DNA of 64,000 bases from Aspidapion aeneum (Eukaryota; Arthropoda; Insecta; Coleoptera; Brentidae), in assembly GCA_963576565.1 (NCBI GenBank), contig OY755048.1:11075984-11139983 (forward strand), read 5' to 3'. Made by a program: the position numbers and the translations under genes. The notes below the pieces were generated by a model that was given only the letters and a program-made list of their open reading frames with translations, searched no databases and was not told the DNA's origin. Shown here piece after piece: positions 10,773-23,549 of this stretch (within the stretch, counting starts at the first letter, position 1; each line of letters opens with the position of its first letter).

Positions 10773-11538
10773 TGTTCGGTTTCCATAAAAAACCTCTTTA
10801 TTTTTCTTTTATTTTTGAATTTTACTTTTATTTTTCCTATTTTTCATGGACTAAAATTTTGTCTTGAACATAAAATTATTAGTCTTATATTTATATTAAT
10901 CCTAAGTAAATGGGTCAACTATTAGTTATTATAAAATTTACCTAAAGCAAAATTGCATAAAATGCGAGAATTAAACGCAAAAAATGTAATTTCTATTCTA
11001 AATTTAAGAATTATCAATTTATTTCTTATTTCTTTATTTTTATATACTTTGGCACTACAAGCGTCCTCTATCGTGTTTTTCACATATCCATAAAATTTTA
11101 AATATAGTGATATGGTTTCCTATAGAGGGTGAAGTGCTGTGCGCATGTGCGAAAAAACTGCAAGCGCAGGATAGAGAGACAGACAAAGTGTGCTGCGCGT
11201 CGCCATGTCTAGAAAACGACAACCTTAAAATTTAAATTTAAAAAATAGTGAAAATTCACTTTAAAATACCGCAAATAATTAAAATTATCGTGCCATCATC
11301 CTGTTGGAACTTCAAGTCACATAGCTCTTATGGAAAGGTGTACACCTTGCACTTTGGAACTTCAAAACAGCGGTAAGTCCCTCTCCATGAGGCTATATCA
11401 CAATTTTATTTCTCTTTCAAATTTAACCTACAATTTTTAAATTAGTTACTTTCTCTAGTTAAATGAATTTTTTGCGCCAATGTTAATTATAGTCCACTGT
11501 ATCTACCAAAACCCAATCTGAGCCATCGGAGTGCTACA
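10773..11538 (+). repeat. 5' LTR of BEL/Pao element 1
   Basis: It matches 17370-18135 over its whole length. It contains a purine-rich region, GAGAGACAGACAAAGTGTGC near 11174, and a good splice-donor match CG/GTAAGT at 11371-11378. A polypyrimidine tract and TAG occur upstream of gag (11935-11951), so a spliced transcript is possible. Confidence 0.92.
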
Positions 11539-12075
11539 TATTTTGATCACTTCGATTGCCGGATTTTGATTTCCATTTTGATTTTCTTTTTGAAATTTCA
11601 AAAAATTCATTTTCGCTAGAGTGAGAGCAAACGCTAGTAGTGTGAAAGTAAGAAAGAGACGCCGTTAATAAATTAAAATTATAATATAGGTAAATAAAAT
11701 AGGTACCTATGAATTTGTATTAGGAAACCTATACCTACATCTCGCAAATTTTATAAAAAACGCAAGGACATATATATATTCGAGATTGGAGTCTTGGGTC
11801 GCTATGTGTATTTAAATGCAAAAAGTTTATCTTTGTATTTTTGAAAGATATATCTGTGTGTAGGTAATTTCGGAATATAAGTTTTTTATTTCCTAATTTA
11901 TAACGCGCAAATAAATACCTACATGTTTATTTGTTTTTCTTTTCGCTGTAGTTTGCATGCCTATATGTAAGAGGCTACGGTTACATACGGTTATTTTAAA
12001 TCAATTTAATTTTTTTTTAAATATTTAATCTACAAATTTTGATTTTGTTTACTTTGCCTAATTTATTACAAAATA

Positions 12076-13762
12076 ATGTCTGAAAAGGTAAAGAAAATTA
12101 AGGTCTTTCGTGACATCGAAGAATCAAATTTAAATGAAATTTTAACGGTAGCTAAATTGGCTAAAACTGATGCAACCAAACATCTTAACTTTAAGATTCG
12201 TTACGAAGAGCTTGACAACGTCCAAGAGGAATACCTTAAAAAGCACACCGCTTTATTAAATGAAATTTACCAGGATCAGGAACAAGTTAAGACTTGTATC
12301 GAGCATCTTCATTCATTTCAAACAAATGTTGCTCAAGTCAAAGAAATCTATGATAAGTTGTTTCAAGCAGAAAACACTGCGCCGCCTTCGCAAGGTGGAA
12401 GTCGCCGACTTACTATTAACCCTTACTCTCCAGGAGGTTCACAAACCTCTGAGTATTTTCCAAGTTTACCGAAAATTGACATTGAAAAATTCACTGGCGA
12501 TGTCAATGATTTCCCTACCTTTTATGACAATGATTCATGATAATCCGCAAATTCCAAATATACAAAAATACTCGCTTTTAGTTACTTATTTAGATGGTCC
12601 TCCAAAGGAATTAGTTACGCAATTACCAGTTTCGGATGCAAACTATCCTATTGTTTTCAATAATCTTGTAAAAAGGTATAAAAATGATCGCATTTTAGCC
12701 CAAAATTATTGGAATGCTATCGAAAATTGCCCTAAAGTAAACTCTGATGACTCCGTAGCTCTAAGAAACTTGCTTGATATATTCACAAAAAATATTGAAG
12801 CTTTAAAAACTGTTGGTTTGCAACCAGATTTTTGGGACTTTGTCTTAGCCCAAAAGTTGTTGAAATCTATTGATAGTTCGATTCAAACGCGATTTGAAGT
12901 TTTTCATGGTAAGCCTACCGAAATACCTTCATATAAATCAATCTATAATTTTTTGGATCAACATTGTAGCTCGCTTTTTGTAGTTAACGCCGCCAGTACA
13001 TCCAGTACGCAATTTTCTATGAAGCCCAAATTTACAAAACCGCCCCATATAACTCAAAAACCGCAAAATAACTATAATACCCGCCAAACGCCTCGTGCAT
13101 TTTTTACCGCGCAGCAGAATTTTCAAAATAATTGTTCCTTATGCAATTCGAATACTCATAATTTGACTTTTTGTCCTGATTATTTAAATAAAACGCCTCA
13201 ACAAAGATTTAATTTATTAAAAGCAAAACGATGGTGCGTAAACTGTACCTCTAATTGTCATAAAACCTTCCAATGCAAAAGCACTTTTAATTGTCGATTT
13301 TGCAAAAAAAGGCATCATAGTTCAGTTCATTTTGACTTGCGCCATGTAAACGAATCCTCGTCTCAACGGCAAGAAAATAATAATGCAGATTTGCCGGTAA
13401 ATAGCCAACAAATTAACGCGTTTCGGCAGGAAAGAAATGAAATTAGTAACTCATCCTCTTCGCAAACTCAAAATCAAGGTGCTTGCTACTCTACACAAAG
13501 TTACAGTAACTCTAGTACTTTGCTTTCTACCGCTCTTTTTCAAATAAAAGATATAAGAGGTAATTATCAAACTTTTCGTGGAGTTTTAGATTCCGCATCG
13601 CATCTGTCTTTTGTATCTTTAAAATGTGCCAACAAACTAGGCCTACCCCGCTTTAATATTGAAACTGAAGTCTTTGGAATTGGTGAGACCAGTATGCAAT
13701 CAAAATTAGGATCTATTGATATGATCATTCGCCCTTGCAATCAATCTGAACTGACCTTATAA
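12076..13762 (+). pseudogene. BEL/Pao 1 gag and protease, frameshifted
   Basis: Gag packages the RNA; the aspartic protease would cut the polyprotein. The chosen ATG (12076) starts MSEKVKKIKVFR, followed by a helical region and the BEL gag signature EKFTGDVNDFPTFYD. A frameshift near 12525 moves the reading to the frame ending at 13762. That frame continues with DGPPKELV, then zinc knuckles (CSLCNSNTHNLTFC and CVNCTSNCHKTFQC with CRFCKKRHHSSVH), then a retropepsin-like region, GVLDSASHLSFVS, in which the expected D-S/T-G reads D-S-A. An in-frame stop at 13760 separates it from pol, which follows in the same frame. Confidence 0.88.
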
Positions 13763-16700
13763 GTACAGAGTGCAGTTATTTTACCTCAAATTTGTTCTTC
13801 GCTTCCCTTAAATGACATAAATATTAGTCAAATGGGAATTATAAAAAATATAAATCTCGCGGACCCTTATTTCTATAGACCGGGAGCAATCGACGTTTTA
13901 CTTGGAGCCGATATTTTCCCTTATATTCTTAGAGATGGTCGTATTGTAGGTAATATAAATGAGCCTATCGCATTAAACTCAATTTTTGGGTACCTTTTAA
14001 TGGGACAAATTGGTAACACAAACTCGCCCCTCGCTTCGGTAACCCTTTTATGCCAAATTTCAAATAATCAACTTAATGATTCACTATCGAAATTTTGGGA
14101 AACTGAAAATATACCGGAAATTAAACCTATTCTTTCCCCGGCTGACGAAGCATGTGAAAAAATATTTAAAAATACTACTTTTCGTGATAATACAGGGCGT
14201 TACGTCGTGACTTTACCCTTTTGCGAAAATAGTGAACCAAGTTTTGGAAATAGTCGCCAACTTGCATTAAAAAGATTTTTATCTCTCGAAAACCGCTTAA
14301 TTAAAACACCGGAAACCTATCAAAAATATTCGGACTTTATGCAAGAATACTTAGACTTAGGTCACATGGAATTAATTTCTAACCCGGAGGAACAGTTTAC
14401 GGAAAAAAGTTACTATATCCCCCACCACCATATTGAAAGACCTGAAAGTTTAACCACAAAACTCAGAGTAGTTTTTAACGCAAGCGCAGTATCCCAAACA
14501 AATCCTGGAAGAATTTCCTTAAATGACACGCTTTACGCCGGTCCCAAATTACAAAAGGACATGTGTTCTATTTTATTAAATTTTAGATTAAATGAAGTCG
14601 CTCTTTGTTGCGATATTTCTAAAATGTTTCGCGGCATTTTAATAGCCCCGCATCATCAAAATTATCAAAAAATCTTATGGAGGTTTAGTCCTACCGAACC
14701 TATAAAAGAATATAATTAAAAAACCGTTACATATGGTACTACCCCCGCTCCTTTTTTAGCTTTAAGAGTCTTACAGCAGCTAGCTGAGGACGAAAAGCAT
14801 AATTTTCCCCGCGCCGCTAAAGTTCTTATGACAGATAATTTTGTTGACGATTTTGTCACAGGTTGTAGCTCCGTTGAAGAAGCTATATCTCTCCAAAAGG
14901 AGTTATCACTTTTATTAAAATCCGCAGGATTTATATTACATAAATGGGCTAGCAACAATAAAACTGTTTTAGAGCACTTGCCAGAATCCGATATTAACCC
15001 TAAAGCTCTTTCTCTTGATATAGAAGAAACTACAAAAATTTTAGGACTTAGATGGCAACCCTGTTCAGACTATTTTTCCTACTCAGTAGAGCCTCTAAAT
15101 CGTAGATGCACGAAACGCAATATCCTTTCAGAAATTTTTTAATTTAATATTTATGAATTTAATTAAATGCCTAATCCAGGAATTTTGGAAATCTGGATTG
15201 GACTGGGACGAAGATGCTCCCATAGCGATAAGTAGCCTCTGGGAACGCTATAGGTTAGAATTACCACTTTTAAAACAATTTCGCTTATCCCGCTTTATCA
15301 ATATTTTTTCTGGAAACGCTCAATACGAATTAATCGGTTTTTCAGCCGCTTCAAATAAAGCGTACGCAGCTATTGTTTATTTACGCGTAATTTATAAAAA
15401 TAAAATTTTTATTTATTTTTTTATGCTCAAAAACTAAAGTCGTCCCTATAAAATTTACAAGTATTGCACGACTCGAGTTAGCCGCTTGAAATATATTAGC
15501 TGATTTAATTCAATTTATTCTTCATAGTTTTGAAAACAGACTTAAAATTCACCAAATATTCGCATGGAGTGATTCTCAAGTAGCTTTATCGTGGATTAAA
15601 AATGGACATCCGTCTAGGTGGAAAACCTATGTACAAAATAGAGTCACGCAAATTCATGAAAAAGTATCTCCTAAAAATTGGCATTATATTTCCACTTCTC
15701 AGAATCCCGCTGATGTAGCTTCAAGAGGTCTCTATCCTAGTGAACTTATAAATCATAGTTTATTTTTTCAAGGTCCCCAATTTTTAAAATTACATTATGA
15801 CTACTGGCCTATAACCTTGGAAATAAAAGACACTTCTGAAACTTTAAATGAAGAAAAAGCTAATAAAAACTTAACTTTAATTGCTACGCAAACCCCAAAC
15901 TTAAATTTTTTAACTTCGCTTATTAATAAAAACTCATCTTTTACTAAACTTTGTAGAATTTTAGCGTATATTTTACGTTTTATAAATAAAAAATTTCTAA
16001 ATAAAAGTATAATTTTTGAAACTTTTTTAACGTTTCAAGAAATTCAAACCGCACTTTATTTATTAATAAAAAACGAACAATCGATCTATTTTTCGGAAGA
16101 AATAAATTCTCTTAAAATTAATATAAAATTATCTAAACCGATGCAAAAATTAAATCTATTTTTAGATGACCAACATTTATTACGCGTCGGTGGAAAATTG
16201 CACAATTCTTCTCTCTCTTATGACAAAAAATTTCCAATTTTATTACCCCGCGAAAGTAGAATTACTTATTTAATTATCGAACATTTTCATTTAAAATTTT
16301 TACATGCTGGATTAAGAACAGTACATTTTTTACTAAGCCAAAATTATTGGATAATTGCGGCAAAACGCAAAATTCGTCAAGTTTTAGCAAAATGCATCCC
16401 CTGTTTTAAGTTATCCCCTAAATCGGTGCAACCCCCAATGGGTTCACTTCCGTTTCCACGAGTTTCGCAACTCAGAGCATTTTTGCATACGGGAGTAGAT
16501 TTAGGTGGCCCCATTCCTATTTTAATGAACCGAACCCGCGGTGCCCCACGTTCTTTAAAATCATATATTTGCTTATTCGTTTGTATGAGTACGAAAGCGG
16601 TACATATCGAAATAGTCAGTGATTTGACAGCCGATGCTTTTATCGCAGCAATGCGTAGGTTTGTGGCTCGTAGAAATTACGTAACTGATATATATTCTGA

Positions 16701-17351
16701 TAATGGAACTAACCTAGTTTCGGCAAATAGACAGTTGTTACAGATTGATTCTTCTCGTCCAATTAAATGGCATTTTATTCCAAGTCACGGTCCCAATTTT
16801 GGAGGTCTTTGGGAGTCTGGGATTAAAACTGTCAAAAAACATTTATTTCGAACCATTGGTTCACAAATTTTAACATATGAAGAGTTATATACAGTCACCT
16901 GTCAGATTGAAGCTATTATGAACTCTCGACCGCTAACTGAAATTTCCTCGGATCCAAATGCCATTTCTGTTTTGACACCAGGTCATTTTTTATCATTGGA
17001 ACCGTTGACAGCTCTTCCTGACGTTGACTTAACAGATGTCAAAATTAATAGATTAACTCGTTGGCAGCTACTTCAAAGAATCCATCAGGATTTCTGGAGA
17101 CGCTGGCAGCAAGAATATTTGCATACACTTCAACAAAGGAGCAAGTGGCTGGACCCCACTTGTACTCGTTGGTAATAATCAAGAATGATTTTATACCCCC
17201 GCTACAATGGCAGCTCGGTAGATTAATTGAAATTTTTTCGGGTAAAGACGGTGTAAATCGAGTTGCTAATGTCAAGACAAGGGACTCGGTGTTAAAGAGA
17301 CCAATCTCAAAGCTATGTCCTTTGCCACTTGATACTTTAGAAAATGCATAG
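13763..17351 (+). pseudogene. BEL/Pao 1 pol (RT, RNase H, integrase), multiply broken
   Basis: Directly downstream of protease in the same frame. RT motifs include LRVVFNAS, GPKLQKD and the catalytic box NFVDDFVTG (14838-14864), where Tyr of YVDD is Phe. Breaks seen: stop at 14717, frameshift near 15140, stop or shift near 15437, stop in ELAA*NIL (15488), and a frameshift near 17060-17175. RNase H-type segments (AWSDSQVALSWIKNG, NPADVASRG) are followed by the integrase. Its HHCC region (HAGLRTVHFLLSQNYW to CIPC) and all three acidic landmarks (VDLGGP, YSDNGTN, WESGIK) are visible. The end at 17351 follows the family ending KLCPLP. No functional polyprotein can be made. Confidence 0.9.
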
Positions 17352-17369
17352 CATTTTCGGCCGGCAATA

Positions 17370-18135
17370 TGTTCGGTTTCCATAAAAAACCTCTTAATTT
17401 TTCTTTTATTTTTGAATTTTACTTTTATTTTTCCTATTTTTCATGGACTAAAATTTTGTCTTGAACATAAAATTATTAGTCTTAAATTTATATTAATCCT
17501 AAGTAAATGGGTCAACTATTAGTTATTATAAAATTTACCTAAAGCAAAATTGCATAAAATGCGAGAATTAAACGCAAAAAATGTAATTTCTATTCTAAAT
17601 TTAAGAATTATCATTTTATTTCTTATTTCTTTATTTTTATATACTTTGGCACTACAAGCGTCCTCTATCGTGTTTTTCACATATCCATAAAATTTTAAAT
17701 ATAGTGATATGGTTTCCTATAGAGGGTGAAGTGCTGTGCGCATGTGCGAAAAAACTGCAAGCGCAGGATAGAGAGACAGACAAAGTGTGCTGCGCGTCGC
17801 CATGTCTAGAAAACGACAACCTTCAAATTTAAATTTAAAAAATAGTGAAAATTCACTTTAAAATACCGCAAATAATTAAAATTATCGTGCCATCATCCTG
17901 TTGGAACTTCAAGTCACATAGCTCTTATGGAAAGGTATACACCTTGCACTTTGGAACTTCAAAACAGCGGTAAGTCCCTCTCCATGAGGCTATATCACAA
18001 TTTTATTTCTCTGTCAAATTTAACCTACAATTTTTAAATTAGTTACTTTCTCTAGTTAAATGAATTTTTTGCGCCAATGTTAATTATAGTCCACTGTATC
18101 TACCAAAACCCAATCTGAGCCATCGGAGTGCTACA
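17370..18135 (+). repeat. 3' LTR of BEL/Pao element 1
   Basis: Same length as the left LTR and differing at about six sites (for example CTCTTAATT against CTCTTTATT, and GGTATACACC against GGTGTACACC). It is followed directly by the GTAGT target duplication. Confidence 0.92.
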
Positions 18136-18140
18136 GTAGT

Positions 18141-18756
18141 CAATCTAAATAAAACCGTTTAAAGAAACACAGCATTGATGTTAACATTCTTTGACTTCTA
18201 AATAGTTAAAAACATGATAATTTTTATCAAAAAACACTCAACATGCGGTTTCGTTTTACATGACCGATTGTAAATTAAAGAGCAAATAGTATTGCATGTT
18301 AGAGAGCCGGTTAATTATTCAAAATAGCAACTCAAAGATAACACAGTTTTATTGGACGTTTATGACGACTCACTCGACCGAAGGAATTCCTATTTAAAAC
18401 AAAAAACTTGTCTAGCAAAAGTCTAGACGACCCTTAAATAGTTAAATAGTCTAGTTATAAATAGTTTGATAATTTTTATTTTGTCGATTCTAGTTAAATT
18501 TTAAGTCTGAAACTTTAAAAAAGTTTATTAGAGATTCTGTAGGACGATCCCGAAACTCAAAATTGAGGTGACTTTGGCGACTTGTCTTAGTGGGTTATTA
18601 TTAACATGAAGGTTTAATTTAATATTATAATATAATCTATGGTTTAACACAATTAACTATTTAAAAAAATTACAAAAGTGGAATTTCTAGGTACCCTTGG
18701 GTCAGAGTAACTTTTACCAAATATTTTTAAAAAAAATTATATTGTGCCACAAAGGA
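18141..18756. other. No gene recognised
   Basis: AT-rich flank of the BEL insertion. I see no coding frame or repeat end here. Confidence 0.4.
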
Positions 18757-18764
18757 CCTAAAGG

Positions 18765-18996
18765 CTAGGGGTGGCTCCATCGCCAATTTTTGTACACCAA
18801 AAGGAAAAAATACCTACGGTATATTACCTACAGTATTTCCTGGTATTTCCAAGTATTTCCTCAAATTTCAATGGTATTGCCTAGTATTTCGCAAGCACTT
18901 CCCGGTATTTCCTAGTATATTTCCCAGTACATCCCAACTATTTTCTGGTATTTCCCCTAACCTGTACACCAAAAGGAAATAACGAGCCACCTCTCG
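18765..18996. mobile_element. 232-bp hAT-type MITE with minisatellite core
   Basis: The ends CTAGGGGTGGCTC and, inverted, CGAGAGGTGGCTC are flanked by the 8-bp duplication CCTAAAGG (18757-18764 and 18997-19004), the hAT signature. Just inside each end is GTACACCAAAAGGAAA, in the same orientation at both ends. The core (18810-18955) is a degenerate ~11-bp repeat around TATTTCCTAG. Confidence 0.8.
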
Positions 18997-19004
18997 CCTA
19001 AAGG

Positions 19005-20740
19005 ACCCTAATATTAACTTTAAAATAGTATTAAAAAAGTTAATTTTTTTCACATTGTATTTAGGTCAAAATTATGTATTATTTTTTAATTGCATGCCCC
19101 CCAAATGTAAGTGTTGTTAATATTCAAATAAAAACAATAGCTACATTATAATTTGTTGCCCTACAAAATATTAAAAACAACCTTAAAGTGAGTCCAAAGA
19201 TTGTTGTTTGTAAAAAATAAATAAAAGTATAAAATACCACAACTCAAAATTGAAGTGACCTTGTCGACTACTGTCTCAAACTTATTATTAACACTACTGG
19301 GCCTATAACTTTATTCATAGAGGAATACTAATTATATATTCCTCTAGACTTTAATGTTGTTATGTAGACGACCCCGAGAGGTTTAATTTAATATATTATA
19401 ATATATAGTTTTACACTATTAAAAAAAAAACTGCAGTTTTTGAGTATTTTATCGAAAAATTTCAAAAAATATTTTGATTGATTTTGTTTTATTGGTTATC
19501 GTGCAAAAAAAAACAAAAGTTGGAGTTTCTCAAAAATCAAGATTAAAATAATAATTAAAAATGATAAAACTCAAAAATGAAATGGTTTTGGTTTGACCGG
19601 TATACTCAGTGTCGTACTTCAATTCGTTCATCGAAAAGTTACAAGTGCAAGGTCTACAATTCAAAAGTACATGAAAAGGATAGCCCGTCGATCCCCTACG
19701 CTTTGGCTAGGCGGCTTTTGATTGGATACACTGCCTTGCACATATGGATCATACACCTTCATATACTTTGTCTCACGCACTCGTGATTTTTTAAATAAAT
19801 AATTGAATTTAAACCTCGTTTATGAGTTATCTACACTGTGACTTGGCCTACAATCATAATGTAACACCAAACAATGCTGTGGCACCGAATATCAGCTGCT
19901 GTGGCCAACTAAAAGGTGTCTGAACTCTTGCTGTTGGAGGGAGCGGCGGCGACAAAAGTTGAAAAATTGCATCCCCAAACAAAAATAAAAATATATGGCT
20001 TGGTGAAAAATGTCTCGGAGATACTAAACGACAGGTCATATGTATTGTTGCCTATTTACTAGATTAGATTCAAGAATATAAAGTATTTTGATAACAAATA
20101 GATTAAAAACGATTTTTCCCCAAATGGGGTTTCGTGATGCTTTTCAATTTGAGTTTCAGCTTCGGTTATAACGACTTCTAGATCAACTTTACTATAGCGT
20201 ACGTGACAGAACTACTTATTTCGATTTTTCAAGGAATTCGAGCTCTCATTTGTTGGAATGGCACATTAAAATGTCTGTCAGTATATCCTGATATAGCCAA
20301 CCAATTCAATTCCTTTAAATTGACTATTCAAATGATGCTTTTAGTTGTTATCTCGTCATTATAGTTGCAAATATACTTTAATAGTAATAATAATTGCATT
20401 TGTAAAAATCCGGTAATGCAGGTGCTATATAAATAATCTTAAGTACTCCCATAATAGTTAAGACTTGTGACAAATCATTGGACATGTTTATCGATAATGA
20501 ACCGTATATGCATTGGCAATCATCAGGTTCTGAGCTTAAAACGCAATATCTTTGGAGTCATGTTACGCATACTTTAGTAATATGTTTGTTTTTACCATAT
20601 TTTATACCAATGCGTAAAAATTTGAATAATTAAATAGATAAATTTTTAAAAAGACCTTCGTGGCTTTTTAGCAACACAAATATTTTGCAAGGTTATTGTT
20701 TGGAGCACTGTTCTTAAAAAATTCATAATAAAAAATTTTT
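19005..20740. other. No gene recognised
   Basis: AT-rich with a few short open frames (for example 19577-19786) that match nothing I know. CTCAAAATTGAGGTGACTTTG at 18557 and a variant at 19242 hint at an old repeat spanning this stretch. Confidence 0.4.
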
Positions 20741-20747
20741 AAGTAAA

Positions 20748-22107
20748 AAAAACACTCAACTGCTAAGTCTACTTGTCACAGTTGGGTACAAAATTGACAG
20801 GTATACTCCAGGGAGACCTGGACCCAAATCTAAGGGGGTGGGGGGTAATGGTCGACTGAAACACTAATATATAATATTTTTTTTCTATGGGGGTGGGGTG
20901 TTAATCTTGGGGTTACTCCATTATTTCTTAACTAAAAGTGAATTTTTTTTTCTAGGGGGTCGGGGTAATTATCACGTTACCTTCCCATCAAACCCGCAGT
21001 TTGGTATACCTATAATGCACGACATGTTTCAACTTTTAGCTTTGATGCCCAAAGCGCACTTACGAAATTATATAGTTTTGTATTTTTATGAATCAGGTTA
21101 TTGGGTAATTTGGTACCCAACTGCGACTAGTAGGTACCAGTAGATTTAGCAGTTGGGTGTTTTTTTATTAATTTTTGAAGTGTAAACTTCTTTAGGCGCG
21201 TTTAGCAGTTTTTGTGGGTAGTCAATTGAACTGAGCCGTCAGGCCCGGCTATGTAACGCTCATTCGGATGAAATCGGCTCGAGTCGACTAACTGTGAGAA
21301 AAATTCAGCGAGCGATATGATGATGCAGATGAAGGCCAGTACACAGAAGAGTTCGGTTCGGTCCGCTTTGCAGAATATGTTATGGGCCAGTATTATTAAT
21401 TTCGCCGTATACACTTCTGCCGTGTGGTCTTAAGCACACACAATTTTTTTTTCAAACTTTTAAGTTAAGCTCTTATTCAGCCATATAGAAAGCACTATGC
21501 ATTTTATTCACTTAGCGTTACCCGGAAAGTACGTGTAAATTTTCTACCGACGCGAATAGTGTTTCCTTCCCTTTTTTTTATATTTGGATCACGGAAATAT
21601 GAGCTTAATTCCATGCGTAACACATACGCAATTATTCATTTAACTAAATCACATAATTATTACCTAAATCATGCAATTGTGTCAAACATTCAACTAACGA
21701 AAGGGTAGATGGGTGCGTTTCTACAAACAGTGTGTGAAGGCGGGGAAAGAAGAGGGAGGAGGGAACTAGTAAAATAATGTTGAAAAAAAAATCTTAAAGC
21801 GTGTGCAGAAAGAATTTTTGAAATCGCCCTATAATTTTATTCAAATCGCCTGAGGTATAGGTAATTTGTATGCCTTAAAGCCTACATCATGTGACAAAAT
21901 GGCGTCTGGCGACCACCATGTTAATTTCTGTTTAAAAAAATATAGCCTATAGCACCTTCGGGATCAGTAGCAATCTAATGAGTTTTTTTTCAGAATCGGT
22001 TTAGCCATTAAGCCTCTAGCGCGACACAACCATACATATTTACATACATACATATCCCAAGCGAAAAACGTTACCCTTCCTTTCGCCGTGCTGCAGTTGG
22101 GTAAAAA
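20748..22107 (+). mobile_element. YV repeat family, copy 3 (least interrupted)
   Basis: The V part (20748-21170) has inverted ends, each containing a hairpin (CTCAACTGC/CAGTTGGGT at 20757-20795; CCCAACTGC/GCAGTTGGG at 21116-21156). The Y part (about 21500-22107) carries one unit of the tandem block, the sentence-like conserved run CCTACATCATGTGACAAAAT, a CATA microsatellite and the end GTGCTGCAGTTGGGTAAAAA. The interior G-rich block CTAGGGGGTCGGGGTAATTA recurs at 54376-54420. No coding sequence is seen. Confidence 0.6.
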
Positions 22108-23071
22108 TCTATTTGGCGGTGCAAAAACTTCCCGATAATGTTTGACGATATTCATAAGATTTTTTTTTAAGGCCACTTGTTTTTATCATCAACGTATATA
22201 CCGTTGTTATAATATCCTCGGTTTCTAATTACAAGCAGCGCCAGTTTATCCTATAGGCACATAAGGCACCTGCCTAGGGCCCACAGGCCCTGGTCCAATT
22301 TAACTTTAAATTTATTGTGATGGAAAAAAATGCTAAAATAAAATGGAAAAAATTAAGTTTTTTTATTTCGGTTTTTTTTTAAAACTACTATTCAAATCTA
22401 GGTATTTAATAGATTTGAAGGAAGTTCACGAGGTATAAAGTCTTAACAAAAAAGTTTCAAGTAGCTACCTTTACCTCTGAGGTCTTGCCCGTGAAACTTT
22501 TTTGTTAAGTATTTAACAGAGTTTACTAAATTGCCAAAGTTTTATCTATGCATTTTTACATAGGTAATCATGCAAAAAATGACAAACGTGCCCCCTACAT
22601 TACAGGTGCATGAAATGCAATTACAAGATTAACATGTTGCACATTTTCGAAATTTGCAGTTGTTTTCAAATATTATTTTTTTAAAAATAGCGTTCAGAAA
22701 AGTTTGAAATTTGCTAGAATTAATGTATACCAAAAATGATCAAAATCGAAAACCCGAACAGAACCCAACTTTTTTGACCCCGGACCTGTAAATGCGACTC
22801 AAATATTTTTCGTGTTTTTTTTAAATACAATTTGTTTCACTAAATCTATTTGTTTTTTTAGCGGCTTTGTTAAGGTGGAGGGAGCCCGTCTTACCGCTAG
22901 TGCCTAAGGCCCGTTAGGCCCGTAAAACGGCACTAATTACAATATGGTGGGCTAGAAAGTTTAACTAAACATTCTAAAAAAATCTCAGAACTATATTTTT
23001 TATTAACCAAAAAAAAATTAATATGGATTGAGCAAAATATATACTTGAGTCCAGTAAATATGCTGTTTATA
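22108..23071. other. No gene recognised; old repeat traces
   Basis: A W-type block lies at 22418-22510 (GAAGGAAGTTCACGAGGTAT). GCCTAGGGCCCACAGGCC at 22273 and CCTAAGGCCCGTTAGGCCCG at 22902 look like the decayed ends of a ~680-bp inverted-repeat element. Nothing coding is supported. Confidence 0.35.
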
Positions 23072-23540
23072 TACAGGGTGTCCAAGATAAATTTTTCTAG
23101 GCTTTTGGGTTTTTTGAAACGAAGCTTTGATATTTCTTATGGCCGCCATATTGGATTTTTACGTCATAAAATACGTAATAAAAATGGTTTTTGAACCGTA
23201 TATAGCAAGCCTATATAAAAGTGAACACATCCGAGGCGGGGCAAAAGCAGGAGCAATGCGACACGTTACGCTGGTCAACTTGACGCGTTATACTTTTCCA
23301 CAAATTTATCGATGTCATAAACATGTTATTTTAATAATTGTTTCATTTCGATAAAATTGGTCGTGGGGTGGCGCTTTTTACGCTTTTGTCGGTCTTTTTT
23401 ATGTTGCCATATTGCCATAACAGAAAAACGCGAAATATGCAGTGACGTCAAAAAGTTTTTGGGGAGGGGTTTAACATGTTTTTGATTCCTATAAATTTAT
23501 TTGTAATCTGTATAGTCATGGAAAAATTAAGAAACGTGAA
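23072..23540 (+). repeat. Possible mariner-like end and flank
   Basis: TATACAGGGTGTCCAAGATA at 23072 is the form of a Tc1/mariner-type terminus beginning at a TA. No matching right end was found nearby, so only a solo end is claimed. Confidence 0.35.
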
Positions 23541-23549
23541 ATTACGTTT

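Larger units (their letters stand above)
10773..18135 (+). mobile_element. BEL/Pao LTR retrotransposon 1, full length, defective
   Basis: A 7,363-bp element with 766-bp LTRs that start TGTTCGG and end GCTACA, flanked by the 5-bp target duplication GTAGT (10768-10772 and 18136-18140). Internal order is gag, protease, reverse transcriptase, RNase H, integrase, the BEL/Pao order. The LTRs differ at only about six positions by eye, so insertion was recent, yet the coding region has several stops and frameshifts. The primer-binding region after the left LTR (from about 11544) is a decayed version of the one in the second element. The expected polypurine tract just before the right LTR is also poor. 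Confidence 0.93.
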
